DNA of 64,000 nucleotides from Massilia sp. YIM B02763 (GCF_030412015.1 NZ_JASNRD010000002.1:371095-435094); one strand, 5' to 3'. Shown: positions 9,078 to 18,516, counted from the first letter of the stretch. The notes: generated by a model not told the origin, from the letters alone. Numbers and translations are program-made.

Positions 9078-11009
9078 CTACTCGCCCCTGGTACGCGCTT
9101 CAAGCCGCTCCCAGCGCTCCAGGGCGTCGAGCAACAGATCCTCGATCTCCGCGAAACGCGCATTCATGCGGCGCGCGTCGGCGGGATTCGTTTTGTAGAA
9201 ATCGGGCGAATTCAGCTGGAGCGTGATCGCCGACTGCTCGTCTTCAAGGCTCGCGATGAGCTGGGGCAACTCCTCCAGCTCGCGCTGCTCCTTGTAGCTC
9301 AACTTTACCTTTTTGCTAACCACGTTCTGTGCGCTGGATGACATATCAGCGCTTTTTGTCGAGCCGGATTTCGCGGGGGCGGCCGGCACCGACGCCGCGT
9401 TGCCGGCCGGCGTGGCCGATTTCACCCGTTCCCAATCGCTGTAGCCGCCCACGTACTCGCGCCACTGGCCCTGCCCTTCCGACACGATGACCTGGGTAAC
9501 GACGTTGTCCAGGAAGGTACGATCGTGGCTGACGAGAAACACGGTGCCGGCATAGTCGGTCAGCAGCTCTTCCAGCAGTTCCAGCGTGTCGATGTCGAGG
9601 TCGTTGGTCGGTTCGTCCAGCACCAGGCAGTTGGCGGGCTTGGCGAACAGGCGGGCCAGCAGCAGGCGGTTGCGCTCGCCGCCGGACAGCGACTTGACGG
9701 GCGAGCGGGCGCGTTCCGGCGCGAACAGGAAGTCGCCCAGGTAGCTCATCACGTGCTTGCGCTGGCCGTTGACCTCGACCCAGTCGCTGCCCGGCGAGAT
9801 CGTGTCGGCCAGCGTCGCCTCCTCGTTGAGCTGGGCGCGCATCTGGTCGAAGTAGGCGACGTTCAACTTGGTGCCGAGCTTGACGGTGCCGCTGTCCGCC
9901 GTTTCCTCGCCCAGGATAATCTTCAGCAAGGTCGTCTTTCCCGCGCCGTTCGGACCGATCAGGCCGACCTTGTCGCCGCGCAGCACCGTGCCCGTGAAGT
10001 CGCTGATGATCACCTTGTCGCCGTAGCGCTTGGAGACGTTCTCCAGCTCCGCCACGATCTTGCCGGAACGCTCGCCGGTACCGATGTCGAGCTTGACCTG
10101 GCCCTGCTGCTCGCGGCGGGCGGCGCGCACCAGGCGCAAGGCTTCCAGGCGGCGCACGCGGCCTTCGTCGCGGGTACGGCGCGCCTGCACGCCCTTGCGG
10201 ATCCATACTTCTTCCTGGGCCAGCACCTTGTCGAACTTGGCGTTCTCCACTTCCTCGTTGGCCAGCAGCTCGGCCTTGCGTTCCTGGTACTTGCTGAAGT
10301 TGCCCGGGAAGGACAGCAGCTTGCCGCGGTCCAGCTCGACGATGCGGGTGGCCACGTTGTCGAGGAAGCGGCGGTCGTGGGTGATGAACAGCACGGAGCC
10401 GCGGAATTCGCGCAGCAGGCCTTCCAGCCACTGGATCGACGTGAAGTCGAGGTGGTTGGTCGGTTCGTCGAGCAGCAGCACGTCCGGTCCCGACACGAGG
10501 GCGACGGCCAGTGCCACGCGCTTCTGCATGCCGCCGGACAAGGTGCCCATTGCCGCCTCGCCGGCCAGGCCCAGGCGGCCCAGCGTCGTCTCGACCTTGT
10601 TGCCGAGGTTCCAGGCGTCGGTGGCGTCGAGCTTGACCTGCAGCTCGTGCATGCGCTCCATCAGCGCGTCGTCGTTGCCCTGGCCAAACTGCCCGGTGAG
10701 CGACTCGTACTCGGCCAGCATCGCCTTCTGTTCGCCCATGCCGGCGGCGACGGCGTCGAACACGCTCATGGCGGGATCGAACACGGGTTCCTGCTCGACG
10801 TAGGCGATCTTGAGGCCCTGCTGCATGACGAGCAAGCCGTCGTCCAGCCTGGAGCGGCCGGAAATGATTTTCAGCAGCGAGGACTTGCCGGTGCCGTTAC
10901 GCCCGATGAGACCGACGCGTTCGCCCGTTTCCAGCGAAAAGTCCGCATGGTCGAGCAGCGCGACGTGGCCGAATGCCAGTTGCGCGGAAGAGAGGGAAAT
11001 GACTGCCAT
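9078..11009 (-). CDS. uup: ABC-F ATPase Uup
   Basis: 643 residues from ATG 11009 (MAVISLSSAQLAFGHVALLD); a longer frame upstream runs towards the tRNA and is not used. It has two ABC cassettes: Walker A GRNGTGKSS (about 40), signature LSGGMQKR (about 158), Walker B LLLDEPTNHLD (about 183); then GPNGAGKTT (about 355), LSGGERNR (about 440), LVLDEPTNDLD (about 468). The ABC-F interdomain linker lies between them. The C-terminal coiled-coil domain (about 563-643, KKVKLSYKEQRELEELP) separates Uup from EttA-type members. There are no membrane segments. Uup binds DNA/ribosomes and is tied to precise excision of transposons and to ribosome function. It is probably transcribed on its own. Confidence 0.94.
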   Translation of the reverse strand: MAVISLSSAQLAFGHVALLDHADFSLETGERVGLIGRNGTGKSSLLKIISGRSRLDDGLLVMQQGLKIAYVEQEPVFDPAMSVFDAVAAGMGEQKAMLAEYESLTGQFGQGNDDALMERMHELQVKLDATDAWNLGNKVETTLGRLGLAGEAAMGTLSGGMQKRVALAVALVSGPDVLLLDEPTNHLDFTSIQWLEGLLREFRGSVLFITHDRRFLDNVATRIVELDRGKLLSFPGNFSKYQERKAELLANEEVENAKFDKVLAQEEVWIRKGVQARRTRDEGRVRRLEALRLVRAARREQQGQVKLDIGTGERSGKIVAELENVSKRYGDKVIISDFTGTVLRGDKVGLIGPNGAGKTTLLKIILGEETADSGTVKLGTKLNVAYFDQMRAQLNEEATLADTISPGSDWVEVNGQRKHVMSYLGDFLFAPERARSPVKSLSGGERNRLLLARLFAKPANCLVLDEPTNDLDIDTLELLEELLTDYAGTVFLVSHDRTFLDNVVTQVIVSEGQGQWREYVGGYSDWERVKSATPAGNAASVPAAPAKSGSTKSADMSSSAQNVVSKKVKLSYKEQRELEELPQLIASLEDEQSAITLQLNSPDFYKTNPADARRMNARFAEIEDLLLDALERWERLEARTRGE

Positions 11010-11156
11010 GTTCTGTAAGCAAAGCCGCGGCGCGCGAGGGCGGCGGACGAAAGGGTCGAAGAAGCGAGCATTGTACCGACTGGGACGGCCTTCGACCCAG
11101 AGATCGCGGTACAGCGCGGAGGAGAAATGTGTGCGGGGATGGGGGAAATGCGGGAG

Positions 11157-11231
11157 TGGTGTCGCCAGCAGGAATCGAACCTGCATCTAAGTCTTAGGAG
11201 GACCTTGTACTATCCATTGTACTATGGCGAC
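11157..11231 (-). tRNA. tRNA-Arg (anticodon CCT)
   Basis: Read on the minus strand, the gene starts GTCGCCATAGTACAATGG and ends CTGCTGGCGACACCA. The acceptor stem GTCGCCA pairs with TGGCGAC, the T-arm is GCAGGTTCGATTCCTGC, and the anticodon stem AGGTC/GACTT encloses the loop CTCCTAA, giving anticodon CCT (codon AGG). The CCA end is encoded at 11157-11159. AGG is a rare codon in GC-rich genomes, so this is a low-abundance isoacceptor. Confidence 0.96.
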
Positions 11232-11747
11232 ACACGCGTGTTGCAGCCAGGTATTCTACCCTACCGCCGCCGTGCCCACAATCGCGCCACGTCATCCCCG
11301 TCCCCCGTCCCTGCCTGACCGCTCCCCGCCCGATCCACCGCGCCTGCGAATGCCGCGCGCAATATCCCTCCATTGTCTTTCCACTTTCCAGAACGATCAA
11401 ATGAATTGAATAAGAGAAATCGCGCAATCGAAGAATAAAACTATCTTCTCTGCAATTGTCATTTCTCCGAAATTTTTTTGTAACAATCGCATGGCGCACT
11501 GCACAAAATCTGTAATGCGCATGCTATATTTTTTGCTCTCCGTATTTATAACCGCACAATAAACAATTGCGCAAAGCCGCCGCATTTCCTTTTATTTGAT
11601 TCACCCCAATCAATAACGCGAGGCCGCGAATTTATTGATGACATATCCATCCGCATGCTGATTTAATTGCCGACGCCACTCTTTTCGCATGAAGCGAAAG
11701 CGCTTCGGCAAACCTTACCGACCAACAGTCGTTTCAAGCGAGAGCCC
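11232..11747. other. AT-rich non-coding stretch between tRNA-Arg and the SulP gene
   Basis: About 515 bp without a convincing gene. From about 11390 to 11650 it is much more AT-rich than its surroundings. It includes an imperfect hairpin (arms GCATGGCGCA at 11489-11498 and TGCGCATGC at 11516-11524) followed by TATATTTTTT. It divides tRNA-Arg (leftward) from the SulP gene (rightward) and so must carry both promoters. No tRNA-fragment duplication or integrase was seen next to the tRNA. Confidence 0.6.
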
Positions 11748-13979
11748 ATGAATATGCAAACCCTCAAGTACGACCTGCCCGCCGGCGTGGTGGTGTTCCT
11801 CGTCGCCCTGCCCCTGTGCCTGGGCATTGCCCTGGCCTCGGGCGCCCCCCTGTTTTCCGGGATTATCTCCGGCATCATCGGCGGCATCGTCGTCGGTATG
11901 ATCAGCGGTTCCCAGACCAGCGTCAGCGGACCGGCGGCCGGCCTGGCCGCCGTGGTGCTTGCGTCGATCGGCAAACTGGGCGCATTCGACGTCCTGCTGG
12001 TGGCGATTTCGATCGCCGGCGTATTGCAGGTCGCCATGGGCTGCCTGCGCGCCGGTTTTATTGCGAATTACGTGCCCTCCAACGTGATCAAGGGATTATT
12101 GGCGGCGATCGGCATATTATTAATTCTCAAGCAGATTCCGCACGCAATCGGCTATGACGCGAATAATGCCGACGAATTGTCGTTCTGGCAGGCGAATGGC
12201 GAAAATACCCTGTCGGCGATCGCCAGCGCATTCGCCGTGATCACGCCCGGCGCCCTCCTCATTACGCTGGTATCGATGCTGGTACTGGTGAATTGGGACA
12301 AGACGCCGCTCGCCCGCCTGAAACTGCTGCCGGCGCCCCTGTTCGTCGTGGCGCTGGGCATCGGCATGAACCTGCTGTTCGCCCGTTTCGTCCCGGCGCT
12401 GAGCGTGGAACCCATGCACCTCGTCGACATTCCGCCGCTCGACGTGGGCAACCTCGGGGCCTACGTGCAACTGCCCGACCTGGCCCATTTCGGCAACCAC
12501 GACGTCTGGCTGGTCGCCTTCACGATCGCCCTCGTCGCCTCGCTGGAGACGCTGCTGAACGTCGAGGCGGTCGACAAGCTAGACCCGCACAAGCGCGAAA
12601 CGCCGCCCAACCGCGAGCTGGTGGCGCAGGGCGTCGGCAATATCTGCGCGGGCCTGCTGGGCGGCTTGCCGGTCACGTCGGTCATCGTGCGCAGCTCCGT
12701 GAACATCCAGTCCGGCAACCGGACCAAGGCCTCGGCCGTGCTGCACGGCGTGCTGCTGCTCGTCGCCGTGGTCGCGCTCAGCCCGCTGCTGAACCAGATC
12801 CCGCTGGCCGCGCTGGCCGCCATCCTCATCGTCACCGGCTACAAGCTGGCCAAGGTCTCGCTGTTCCGCGACATGTACGGCAAGGGCTGGTCGCAGTTCC
12901 TGCCGTTCGCGATCACCATCGCCGCCATCGTGTTCACCGACCTCCTGAGCGGCGTGCTGGTGGGCCTGTTCGCCAGCCTGTTCTACCTGATGCGCAGCCA
13001 CTTCCGCAATCCGTACTCGATCGAGCAGTACCGCATGCACATCGGCGACGTCATCAAGATGGAATTGCCGAACCAGGTCTCGTTCCTGAACAAGGCCACC
13101 ATCAAGAGCACGCTGTGGGACATCCCGGACGGCGCCAACGTGCTGATCGATGCCAGCAATGCCGACTACATCGACAACGACGTGCTGGAGATCATCCAGG
13201 ACTTCCGCGTGGTGGCTGCCGAACGCGGCATCCGCCTGAACGTCGTCGGCCTGCGCGAGCAATACCAGCTGAATGATCCGATCCAGTTCGTGCCCGCCCT
13301 CGACAAGGAAACGCGCGACCGCCTGCGTCCGGAAGACGTTCTGCACCTGCTGCGCGACGGCAACGAGCGCTTCCGGGCCGGCCGCTTCACCAAGAAATAC
13401 TACCTGGACCAGGTCGACGCGACGGCATCCGGCCGGCACCCGATGGCGGTCGTCGTCAATTGCATCGACTCGCGCACATCGCCGGAAATCATCTTCGATG
13501 CGGGCCTGGGCGACCTGCTGACGATCCGCATCGCCGGCAACGTCATCAACCGCGACATCATCGGCAGCCTGGAAATCGCCCACAAGCTGGGCGCCAAGCT
13601 GATCGTCGTGAAGGGCCATTCGCGCTGCGGCGCGGTCGGCCTGGCGCTGAAGAACGAGCAGGCGCACAGCGTCGGCGCCATCACCGGCAAGATCCAGAAG
13701 GCGGTCCGCCAGTGCACTTGCGGCGCGTCCCACGGCGACGCCGGCGATCATGCGCTCGATGCTGCCCTGCTGGAACAGGTGACGCGCCAGAACATCGAGA
13801 ATTCGCTGGCCGACATCGTCGCCGGCAGCGAGTTCCTGCGCGGCTGCATCGCGCGCGGCGAGATGGGCCTGGTCGGCGCCTACCACGACATCGCCGGGCG
13901 CACCGTGCACTTCGGCGAACTGGTCAAGCCCGACGCCATCGACGACTACCGCGTGCCCGTGCCCAGCGTCGCCGCCTGA
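11748..13979 (+). CDS. SulP anion transporter fused to beta-carbonic anhydrase
   Basis: 743 residues from ATG 11748. The N-terminal half (about 1-420) is a SulP transporter with ten or more membrane segments and the family motifs GLAAVVLASIG and GLLGGLPVTSVIVRSSVNIQSG. A STAS-like region follows (about 435-510, ATIKSTLWDIPDGANVLIDA). The last 200 residues are a beta-carbonic anhydrase with all zinc/active-site signatures: CIDSRTSPE (Cys about 571, Asp/Arg dyad) and HSRCGAVG (His/Cys about 624-627). Fusions of this order are known and point to bicarbonate uptake coupled to CO2/bicarbonate interconversion at the inner membrane. A sulfate substrate is less likely given the fused enzyme. The ribosome site is weak; a second ATG lies 6 bp on. 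Confidence 0.93.
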   Translation: MNMQTLKYDLPAGVVVFLVALPLCLGIALASGAPLFSGIISGIIGGIVVGMISGSQTSVSGPAAGLAAVVLASIGKLGAFDVLLVAISIAGVLQVAMGCLRAGFIANYVPSNVIKGLLAAIGILLILKQIPHAIGYDANNADELSFWQANGENTLSAIASAFAVITPGALLITLVSMLVLVNWDKTPLARLKLLPAPLFVVALGIGMNLLFARFVPALSVEPMHLVDIPPLDVGNLGAYVQLPDLAHFGNHDVWLVAFTIALVASLETLLNVEAVDKLDPHKRETPPNRELVAQGVGNICAGLLGGLPVTSVIVRSSVNIQSGNRTKASAVLHGVLLLVAVVALSPLLNQIPLAALAAILIVTGYKLAKVSLFRDMYGKGWSQFLPFAITIAAIVFTDLLSGVLVGLFASLFYLMRSHFRNPYSIEQYRMHIGDVIKMELPNQVSFLNKATIKSTLWDIPDGANVLIDASNADYIDNDVLEIIQDFRVVAAERGIRLNVVGLREQYQLNDPIQFVPALDKETRDRLRPEDVLHLLRDGNERFRAGRFTKKYYLDQVDATASGRHPMAVVVNCIDSRTSPEIIFDAGLGDLLTIRIAGNVINRDIIGSLEIAHKLGAKLIVVKGHSRCGAVGLALKNEQAHSVGAITGKIQKAVRQCTCGASHGDAGDHALDAALLEQVTRQNIENSLADIVAGSEFLRGCIARGEMGLVGAYHDIAGRTVHFGELVKPDAIDDYRVPVPSVAA

Positions 13980-14059
13980 TCAGGACCGGACGCGCAACCC
14001 GGCGCCGCGGCTCGGCGGCGCCGGCTATGCTGTGGCCAATCCATCCGACGAGGCCTCGC

Positions 14060-14665
14060 ATGTTCGAATTCATCACCGACTTCCTGAAAGAGCACGGCTA
14101 CCTGGGCCTGTTCGCGCTGATGGTGCTGGAAAACGTGTTCCCGCCGATCCCCTCGGAAGTGATCGTGCCCTTCGCCGGCTTCGTGGCCGCGCACGGCGAA
14201 CTGCACCTGGCCGGCGTGCTGCTGGCGGGCACGCTCGGCTCCGTGGTCGGCGCCCTGCCCTGGTACTACGCGGCGCGCGCCTACGGCGCCAAGCGCCTGA
14301 AGCGGGCGGCGGCGCGCCACGGCCGCTGGCTGGCGCTGACCTGCGGCGACGTCGACAAGGCGCTGCACGCCTTCGACCGCCACGGCGGCAAGGCCGTGCT
14401 GTTCGGCCGCCTGGTGCCGGCGCTGCGCACGCTGGTGTCGCTGCCGGCGGGCATCGCCGCGATGAAGCTGCCCACCTTCCTGCTGCTGTCGGCGCTCGGC
14501 TCGCTGGCCTGGACCGCCCTGCTGGCCGCGACGGGCTTCGTGCTGAAGGACCAGTACGAACACGTGGCCGAGTTCGTCGATCCCGTCTCGAAGGCCGTGC
14601 TGGGCCTGCTGCTCAGCTGGTATCTGTACCGGGTGGCGACGTGGAAGCCAGGCGCCGGAACGTGA
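14060..14665 (+). CDS. DedA family membrane protein
   Basis: 201 residues with about five hydrophobic segments. The family motifs are clear: ENVFPPIPSEVIVPFAG near the N-terminus and FGRLVPALRTLVSLPAG in the middle, followed by MKLPTFLLLSALGSLAWTA. DedA/SNARE-associated proteins are half-transporters; some act as flippases for undecaprenyl phosphate or phosphatidylethanolamine. A GAGG precedes the ATG. It starts 80 bp after the SulP gene, so cotranscription is possible. Its 3' end overlaps the end of the opposite-strand ASCH-like gene by 53 bp, an unusually long convergent overlap. Confidence 0.92.
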   Translation: MFEFITDFLKEHGYLGLFALMVLENVFPPIPSEVIVPFAGFVAAHGELHLAGVLLAGTLGSVVGALPWYYAARAYGAKRLKRAAARHGRWLALTCGDVDKALHAFDRHGGKAVLFGRLVPALRTLVSLPAGIAAMKLPTFLLLSALGSLAWTALLAATGFVLKDQYEHVAEFVDPVSKAVLGLLLSWYLYRVATWKPGAGT

Positions 14666-15236
14666 CCACCCACACGAGCGGATCGGCCTCCCAGCTGCCC
14701 GCTCCATTGATGTCCTCCGACACGGCCCGGTAGGCCGCGACCGGATCGGCGGACGGCGGCACGCCTTCGGCCAGCGCGTCGGCGGCGCTCACCTGCAGCA
14801 GGCGTTCGCTGCGCACGGCGACGATCTCCAGCAGGATGCGGCTGGCCGCGCGCGGCATGAACAGCGCCGGGCGCTTGTGCCAGCGCGGCGGCGCCGCGGC
14901 GTCGCGGGTGCCGTCCACGTCCAGCGCGTCATGGTCGAAGCGCCAGCGCCGGCCCGTCGCCAGCGTCAGGTCGGCGAACGCCCATTCCTCGCGCTCCTTC
15001 CCGGGGTTCCAGCGCCGAGTCCAATGGCCGAAGGCGGCATAGGTCTCGCGCACCCACAAGTGCTCGCCAGGCGCGCCGAAAGGATTCATTGCCGGATTGG
15101 CTGCCGGATTGCGCGCGGGATCGGCCGTCGCGCGGTCGCGCACGGCGCGGCGGGTCTGGGTCTTGCGGCCGGCCAGCAGGGCCTCGACCATCGGACGTGA
15201 AAACAGGATTCCGCGCTCGCGCACCCGCGCGCTCAC
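14613..15236 (-). CDS. ASCH-domain-like protein, phage-type
   Basis: 207 residues if started at GTG 15236, which overlaps the stop of the upstream kinase gene (GTGA). The body starts ERGILFSRPMVEALLAGRKT, then GEHLWVRETYA, a tryptophan-rich middle, KRPALFMPRAASRILLEIVA, and ends DPLVWVVTFRRL. This pattern matches short proteins often found in prophages and annotated as ASCH-domain or hypothetical. The ASCH fold is related to PUA RNA-binding domains; some members are nucleoside hydrolases, but no such role can be assigned here. The gene is tied to a sensor kinase rather than to phage genes. A second GTG lies 12 bp in. Confidence 0.7.
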   Translation of the reverse strand: MSARVRERGILFSRPMVEALLAGRKTQTRRAVRDRATADPARNPAANPAMNPFGAPGEHLWVRETYAAFGHWTRRWNPGKEREEWAFADLTLATGRRWRFDHDALDVDGTRDAAAPPRWHKRPALFMPRAASRILLEIVAVRSERLLQVSAADALAEGVPPSADPVAAYRAVSEDINGAGSWEADPLVWVVTFRRLASTSPPGTDTS

Positions 15237-17401
15237 GCGCCGACCCGGCGCGGGATGTGCGGCAGGTCCGGCTGCACGGCATCGGCGGCGGCGGCCTGCG
15301 CCAGCATGGCGCACACCTTGTCCACCAGCGCGTGCATGGCGAACGGCTTGGTCAGCAATTCCATCTGCGCGGGCAGCGTCTCGTTCTTCATGACCGTGCT
15401 CTCGGCGTAGCCGGTCACCAGCAGCACGGGGAGCTGCGGCCAGCGCACCCGCACCTGGTCGGCCAGCTGGCGGCCGTTCATGCCGTTGGGCAGGCCGACG
15501 TCGGTGACGAGCATGTCCGGCCGAACCTCGCCGCGCTGGTCCTGCAGCATGCGCAGCGCCTGCGGCGCGTCGGCCGCGGCCAGCACCGTGTAGCCCTGCA
15601 GCTGCAGCACCTCGCTCATCACGGCGCGGATGTCGTCCTCGTCGTCGACCACCAGCACCAGGCCCATGCGGTCGGCCTGCTGCAGCGGCGCGTCCCGCTC
15701 GCCGCAGGCGCCGGGCAACAGCTGGGGCAGCGGCTCGGCCACGTGGCGCGGCAGCAGCAGGCGCACCTCGGTGCCGTGGCCGGCGCGCGACTCGATGCGC
15801 ACGTGGCCGCCCGACTGCTGCGCGAAGCCGTACACCATCGACAGGCCCAGGCCCGTGCCCTGCCCCATCGGCTTGGTCGTGAAGAAGGGGTCGAAGGCGC
15901 GCGCCACGACGTCGGGCGGCATGCCGGCGCCGTTGTCGCGCACGATCACCTGCACGTAGTCGCCCGGGCGCAGGTCGCCGTGGCGGCGCGCCTGCGCGGG
16001 CGTCAATGCCACGTTGCCCGTCTCGACGTCGATCAGGCCGCCCTCCGGCATGGCGTCGCGCGCGTTATTGGCCAGGTTCAGCAAGGCGCTTTCCAGCTGG
16101 TTGGGGTCGCACAGCGTGGTCCACACGGCCGGCTGCAGGCGCGTGCGCAGCGCGATCGCCGGGCCGGCGGCGCGCTCGATCAGTTCCGTCATCGACATCA
16201 CGAGCGCGTTCACGCTGGTCGGCCTGGGGTCGAGCGCCTGGCGCCGCGAGAACGCCAGCAGGCGGTGCGTCAGCGCCGCCGCGCGCTGGGTGACGCCGAG
16301 CGCCGCGTCGATGCGTGCCGGCAGGTCGCCGCTCTGGCCCATGCGCAGGCGCAGCTTCATGAGTTCCAGGTGGCCCGTGACGCCCGCCAGCATGTTGTTG
16401 AAGTCGTGCGCCAGGCCGCCCGTCAGCTGGCCCACCGCCTCCATCTTCTGCGACTGGCGCAGCGCTTCCTCGGCCTGGCGCAGCGCGTCGGCCTGCTGCT
16501 TCTCGCTGCTGACGTCGCGCGCCACCCCGTACAGCAGTTCGCCCTCCGGCGAGATGGTCCAGGACAGCCAGCGCAGCGAACCGTCGCGGTGCAGCATGCG
16601 CATCTCGTAGCCGACCAGCGGCGTGCCGGCGGCCAGCATCTGCAGCTTTTCCAGCACGTCGGCGCAATCGTCCGGATACACCATCTGCATGAACGGGCGC
16701 GCGGTCGCTTCGGCCGCGCTCCAGCCCAGCACGTCGGTGAACGCGGGGTTCACGGTCAGGAACCTTCCCGTCGTCAGCGAGGCCGCCGCCATCACGTCGC
16801 GCGAGATGCGCCACAGGCGGTCGCGGTCGATCGCATGCGTCGTCACCTGGTGCGACAGGATCTCCCCCAGGCGCTGCTGGCGCTGCTCGCGCCGCCGCAA
16901 TGCCGCCTGGGCGCGCACCTTGGCCGTGGTTTCCGTCATCGTGCACAGCACGCCCGCGACCGCGCCGGCGCCGTCGTGCACGGGGGCGCAGGAAAAGCTG
17001 TACCAGGCCGGTTCGGGATAGCCGTGGCGTTCCAGCAGCACGGGCACGTCGTCGGCATGGCAGGGCTCGCCGCCGCGGGCGCGCAGCACCAGCGGGCCGA
17101 GCGCGTTCCAGGCGGCGGGCCAGGCGTCCGGCAGCGGCGTCCCGGGCGCGCATTCGCCCAGCAGCGGCAGGCAAACGTCGTTCGGGAAGGCGGCCAGCTG
17201 GGCGCCCCAGCACAGGATCGAGGGAAAGCCGCAGCCGAGGGCGGTGCCCAGCGCGCCGCGCAGGCAATCCGGCCAGGCCGCCAGGGGCCCGAGCCGTGTC
17301 GCGGACCAGTCATGCGCAGCGATCCGCGCCGCCATGCGGCCGCCGCACGCAAGGAAAGTGGGGCTGAAAGTGGGGCTGGAATCCAGCATCGTCGTCGTCA
17401 T
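15233..17401 (-). CDS. PAS-containing hybrid sensor histidine kinase
   Basis: 722 residues from ATG 17401 (MTTTMLDSSPTF). No clear membrane segment is visible, so it is probably cytoplasmic. Order: PAS-like region (about 20-150, WSATRLGPLAAWPDCL), second PAS (about 195-305, ending EGELLYGVARDVSSEK), histidine phospho-acceptor segment VGQLTGGLAHDFNNML (His about 333), HATPase with NLANNARDAMPEGG, DNGAGMPPDVVARAFDPFFTT and GTGLGLSMVYGF, and a C-terminal receiver (VVDDEDDIRAVM, Asp in TDVGLPN about 634). The HDFNN type of kinase commonly carries its own receiver. The ligand is unknown. Overlap with the ASCH-like gene suggests the two are co-expressed. Confidence 0.92.
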   Translation of the reverse strand: MTTTMLDSSPTFSPTFLACGGRMAARIAAHDWSATRLGPLAAWPDCLRGALGTALGCGFPSILCWGAQLAAFPNDVCLPLLGECAPGTPLPDAWPAAWNALGPLVLRARGGEPCHADDVPVLLERHGYPEPAWYSFSCAPVHDGAGAVAGVLCTMTETTAKVRAQAALRRREQRQQRLGEILSHQVTTHAIDRDRLWRISRDVMAAASLTTGRFLTVNPAFTDVLGWSAAEATARPFMQMVYPDDCADVLEKLQMLAAGTPLVGYEMRMLHRDGSLRWLSWTISPEGELLYGVARDVSSEKQQADALRQAEEALRQSQKMEAVGQLTGGLAHDFNNMLAGVTGHLELMKLRLRMGQSGDLPARIDAALGVTQRAAALTHRLLAFSRRQALDPRPTSVNALVMSMTELIERAAGPAIALRTRLQPAVWTTLCDPNQLESALLNLANNARDAMPEGGLIDVETGNVALTPAQARRHGDLRPGDYVQVIVRDNGAGMPPDVVARAFDPFFTTKPMGQGTGLGLSMVYGFAQQSGGHVRIESRAGHGTEVRLLLPRHVAEPLPQLLPGACGERDAPLQQADRMGLVLVVDDEDDIRAVMSEVLQLQGYTVLAAADAPQALRMLQDQRGEVRPDMLVTDVGLPNGMNGRQLADQVRVRWPQLPVLLVTGYAESTVMKNETLPAQMELLTKPFAMHALVDKVCAMLAQAAAADAVQPDLPHIPRRVGA

Positions 17402-17712
17402 GTCCGCTCGCCATCCCTTGGCCGTCGTCCCTGCCGGGCCCGCCATCCGCGGATGCCAAGTACCATGCAAAGTCGACCATGTTAATGAGAATCGTCGTGC
17501 GGACGGCGCGCGATACGCGTACGGAAACGCGCCGGCGCGCTCCCGCACAGCGCGTCCGTTTCGATGCCGGAGCGGCCGTTGGTGGGCGGCGACCGGCGTG
17601 TGCGACCGGCTCAGTATGCCAAAAACATCGGGTTGGCGATGGGTGGATTTACAACGCCGTATTGCGGCGCGGCTTGACAAGCGGACTGTGCTTTGGCGGC
17701 CGGCGCGGATGG
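17402..17712. other. Gap upstream of the PAS hybrid kinase
   Basis: 311 bp between the start of the PAS kinase and the end of the response-regulator gene, both leftward. It must hold the promoter of the kinase gene. I see no hairpin or operator that I can support here. Confidence 0.5.
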
Positions 17713-18444
17713 TCAGTGCAACAGGCGGTGCGCCGCCTCGGTCTGGCGCTGCGTGGCGGCGCCGGCCGCTTCCAGCACCTGCGCGACGCCGGCGCGCTCG
17801 AGCGTGGCCGCCGCCAGCGCTTCCAGGCCCGCGCCCGCCGCTTCCAGTCCCAGCGTGCGGCAGCCCTCGGCCAAGCGTGCCAGGCGCAGGCGCGCCGCGC
17901 CGACGTCGCCGGCGGCCAGCAGGCGCTCCAGTTCGGGACCGGCGTCGTGCAACTGGCGCTGCAGGCCGCCGAGGTAGATCACGAGGCGGGCGACGTCGAT
18001 GCCCAGGCGCCGCGTGACGGCACCGGGGGACTCCTCGCCGTCATCGGGTGCGGCCGCGCGCGCCGGCAGCACGCCGGCCAGGTGCTGCGCGACCTTGGCA
18101 CCGTCGAAGGGTTTCACGATATAGCCGGCGGCGCCCAGGCCCAGCGCCTGCTCCATCGTGGCGGCATCGTTGGCGGCCGAGACCAGCACGAAGGGCAAGG
18201 CGGTGAAGCGCGCGTCGGCCTTGACCCGGGCCAGCAATTCCATGCCGGACAGGCGCGGCATGCGCAGATCGCAGAACAGGATGCTGGGCGCCAGGCCGCC
18301 TTCGAGCCGGCCCCACGCGTCCTCGCCGTCCTCGGCTTCCTCCACGTCGATGGCGGCGGCGCCCGCGGCCACGCCGGCGCCGTCGATCATGTGCATGAGC
18401 ATCATGCGCGCTACCACATCGTCGTCGACTATCAGGACTTTCAT
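17713..18444 (-). CDS. Response regulator with C-terminal Hpt-like helical domain
   Basis: 243 residues. The N-terminal receiver is complete: acidic triad MKVLIVDDDV, phospho-acceptor ILFCDLRMP (Asp about 60), switch residue LVSA and lysine YIVKPF (about 111). After a linker the C-terminal 100 residues are helical and resemble a histidine phosphotransfer bundle (LARLAEGCRTLGLEAAGAGL), but the phosphorylatable histidine position appears to be arginine. There is no DNA-binding or enzymatic output domain. It probably works as a phospho-relay or adaptor between the two hybrid kinases that flank it. It lies 72 bp downstream of the large hybrid kinase. Confidence 0.85.
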   Translation of the reverse strand: MKVLIVDDDVVARMMLMHMIDGAGVAAGAAAIDVEEAEDGEDAWGRLEGGLAPSILFCDLRMPRLSGMELLARVKADARFTALPFVLVSAANDAATMEQALGLGAAGYIVKPFDGAKVAQHLAGVLPARAAAPDDGEESPGAVTRRLGIDVARLVIYLGGLQRQLHDAGPELERLLAAGDVGAARLRLARLAEGCRTLGLEAAGAGLEALAAATLERAGVAQVLEAAGAATQRQTEAAHRLLH

Positions 18445-18516
18445 TGCCGCTCCAGCAATCTTGTTAAATAGAAATTATACAGATTTTACGCTGGTGTACA
18501 CGCTCGCACATTCACC

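Noticed and set aside
11489..11535. Intrinsic terminator upstream of the SulP gene
   Set aside because: A hairpin followed by TATATTTTTT exists, but the arms are imperfect and no rightward gene precedes it.
11157..11747. Integrated element at tRNA-Arg
   Set aside because: AT-rich sequence follows the tRNA, but there is no integrase, no duplicated tRNA end and no cargo.
17474..17494. Fur-box-like sequence (GTTAATGAGAATCG)
   Set aside because: Only one half matches the Fur consensus, and no iron gene is adjacent.
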